A DNA stretch of 5,713 nt, from assembly GCA_021371965.1 (NCBI GenBank), contig JAJFVE010000023.1, forward strand, positions 1-5,713, written 5' to 3'. Position numbers and translations under genes: made by a program. Of the stretch, positions 5,123-5,713 are shown in pieces (within the stretch, counting starts at the first letter, position 1; the number at the start of each line of letters is the position of its first letter). Source of the stretch: Planctomycetaceae bacterium. GTDB taxonomy: Bacteria > Planctomycetota > Phycisphaerae > SM23-33. The notes below the pieces were generated by a model. That model did no database searches and was not told the DNA's origin. It saw only the letters and a program-made list of their open reading frames with translations.

Positions 5123-5713
5123 TCAGAACCACCACGCCTTGCCGACCGGGTCGCGAATGATGAGGCCCTTGAGGTACGCGACGGCCTTTTCGAACCCTTC
5201 GCCCATGCTCATCAGCGAGTCTTCGTGCTCGATCGAGATCACGCCGTCGTAATCGTACAGCCGCAGCATTTCCATGAAGGGTTTCCAGAACTCGTCGCCG
5301 TGGCCGTAACCGACGGTGCGGAACACCCAGCCGCGGTTCTTGACGTCGCCGTAGCTCTTGATGTCCAGGTTGCCGCACGTGCCGCGGGCGGCGGGGTTGA
5401 TCCAGCAGTCCTTGGCGTGCACGTGGAAGATGCACTTGTTCTCGCCCAGGTAGCGGGCCGACTCGACCGGGTCGATCCCCTGCCAGAAGAAGTGGCTGGG
5501 GTCGAGGTTGGCGCCCAGGGCCTTGCCGGCGGCGGCGCGCAGGCGGACGATGTCCTCGGGGTTGTGCAGCACCATGCCCGGGTGCGCCTCGAAGGCGATC
5601 TTCACGCCGTGCTTGGCGGCGAAGTCGTTCTCCTTCTTCCAGTGCGGGATGAGGACCTTGTTCCACTGGTAATCGGAGGCGGCCGCGAAGTCGTCCGGCC
5701 AGGGGCAGGTGAC
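5123..5713 (-). CDS. Sugar phosphate isomerase/epimerase-type TIM-barrel protein (C-terminal part)
   Basis: This is the C-terminal 196 residues of a xylose isomerase-like/AP endonuclease family 2 TIM-barrel protein. The frame stays open to the right edge, so the start is outside. Members isomerise or epimerise sugars, keto-sugars or inositols using a divalent metal. Candidate metal ligands are present in family order: Glu42 in AFEAHPG, Asp71 and His74 in NLDPSHFFWQGIDP, His99 in FHVHAKD and Glu162 in ISIEHED. Arg132 to Gly139 (RTVGYGHG) fits the loop before the last strand. The carboxy end WWF is at TGA 5125-5123. The alternative frame ending at 5118 is a shadow, since only this frame has the family motifs. 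An intrinsic terminator follows, so this gene is probably not in the lemA operon. The substrate cannot be told from this fragment. Confidence 0.92.
   Translation of the reverse strand, partial: VTCPWPDDFAAASDYQWNKVLIPHWKKENDFAAKHGVKIAFEAHPGMVLHNPEDIVRLRAAAGKALGANLDPSHFFWQGIDPVESARYLGENKCIFHVHAKDCWINPAARGTCGNLDIKSYGDVKNRGWVFRTVGYGHGDEFWKPFMEMLRLYDYDGVISIEHEDSLMSMGEGFEKAVAYLKGLIIRDPVGKAWWF

Noticed and set aside
4182..5252. Long + strand open frame (356 codons) opposite lemA and the intergenic gap
   Set aside because: It crosses the terminator, the hairpin and three genes on the opposite strand, and has no recognisable domain. It is open only because of high GC.
5118..5666. Alternative minus-strand frame over the isomerase gene
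   Set aside because: The product is Arg/Pro-rich with no motifs. The adjacent frame carries the TIM-barrel metal-ligand motifs in the correct order.

Overview
The window comes from a high-GC bacterium, most likely a planctomycete of the Phycisphaerae kind. The main reason is the cluster of short hairpin repeats at 1029-1148, whose translations read MGVPPM / TGILPV / MGVSPM. I know this repeat style from planctomycete genomes, but no search was possible here, so the assignment is an inference.

Layout. The left end (2-1033, + strand) is the C-terminal part of the transcription accessory protein Tex. It is followed by about 120 bases of small hairpins between two convergent transcription units. 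All remaining genes are on the minus strand. Read in their own direction from the right edge, they are: the C-terminal 196 residues of a sugar phosphate isomerase/epimerase-type TIM-barrel protein (5713-5123); an intrinsic terminator (5081-5045) with a 7-base tandem repeat just before it; and then a compact five-gene run. That run is lemA (4955-4323), a secreted/membrane TPM-domain protein with a glycine-rich tail (4330-3461), a second TPM-type membrane protein (3456-2767), an unrecognised seven-helix membrane protein (2744-1932) and surE (1935-1156). The junctions are an 8-base overlap, a 4-base gap, a 22-base gap and a 4-base ATGA overlap, so the five genes are very probably one operon.

How the genes fit together. 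LemA next to one or two TPM-domain proteins is a widespread bacterial envelope module whose biochemical role is poorly defined. SurE is a cytoplasmic 5'/3'-nucleotidase/phosphatase. The membrane protein between them has visibly lower GC than its neighbours and is translationally coupled to surE. It is the least explained gene in the window.

I see no CRISPR array, tRNA, rRNA, insertion sequence, phage gene or defence system. The most interesting non-coding signal is the hairpin cluster. Its first two units differ at four bases that form two compensated base pairs, and the leader of the first unit contains the tex stop codon.
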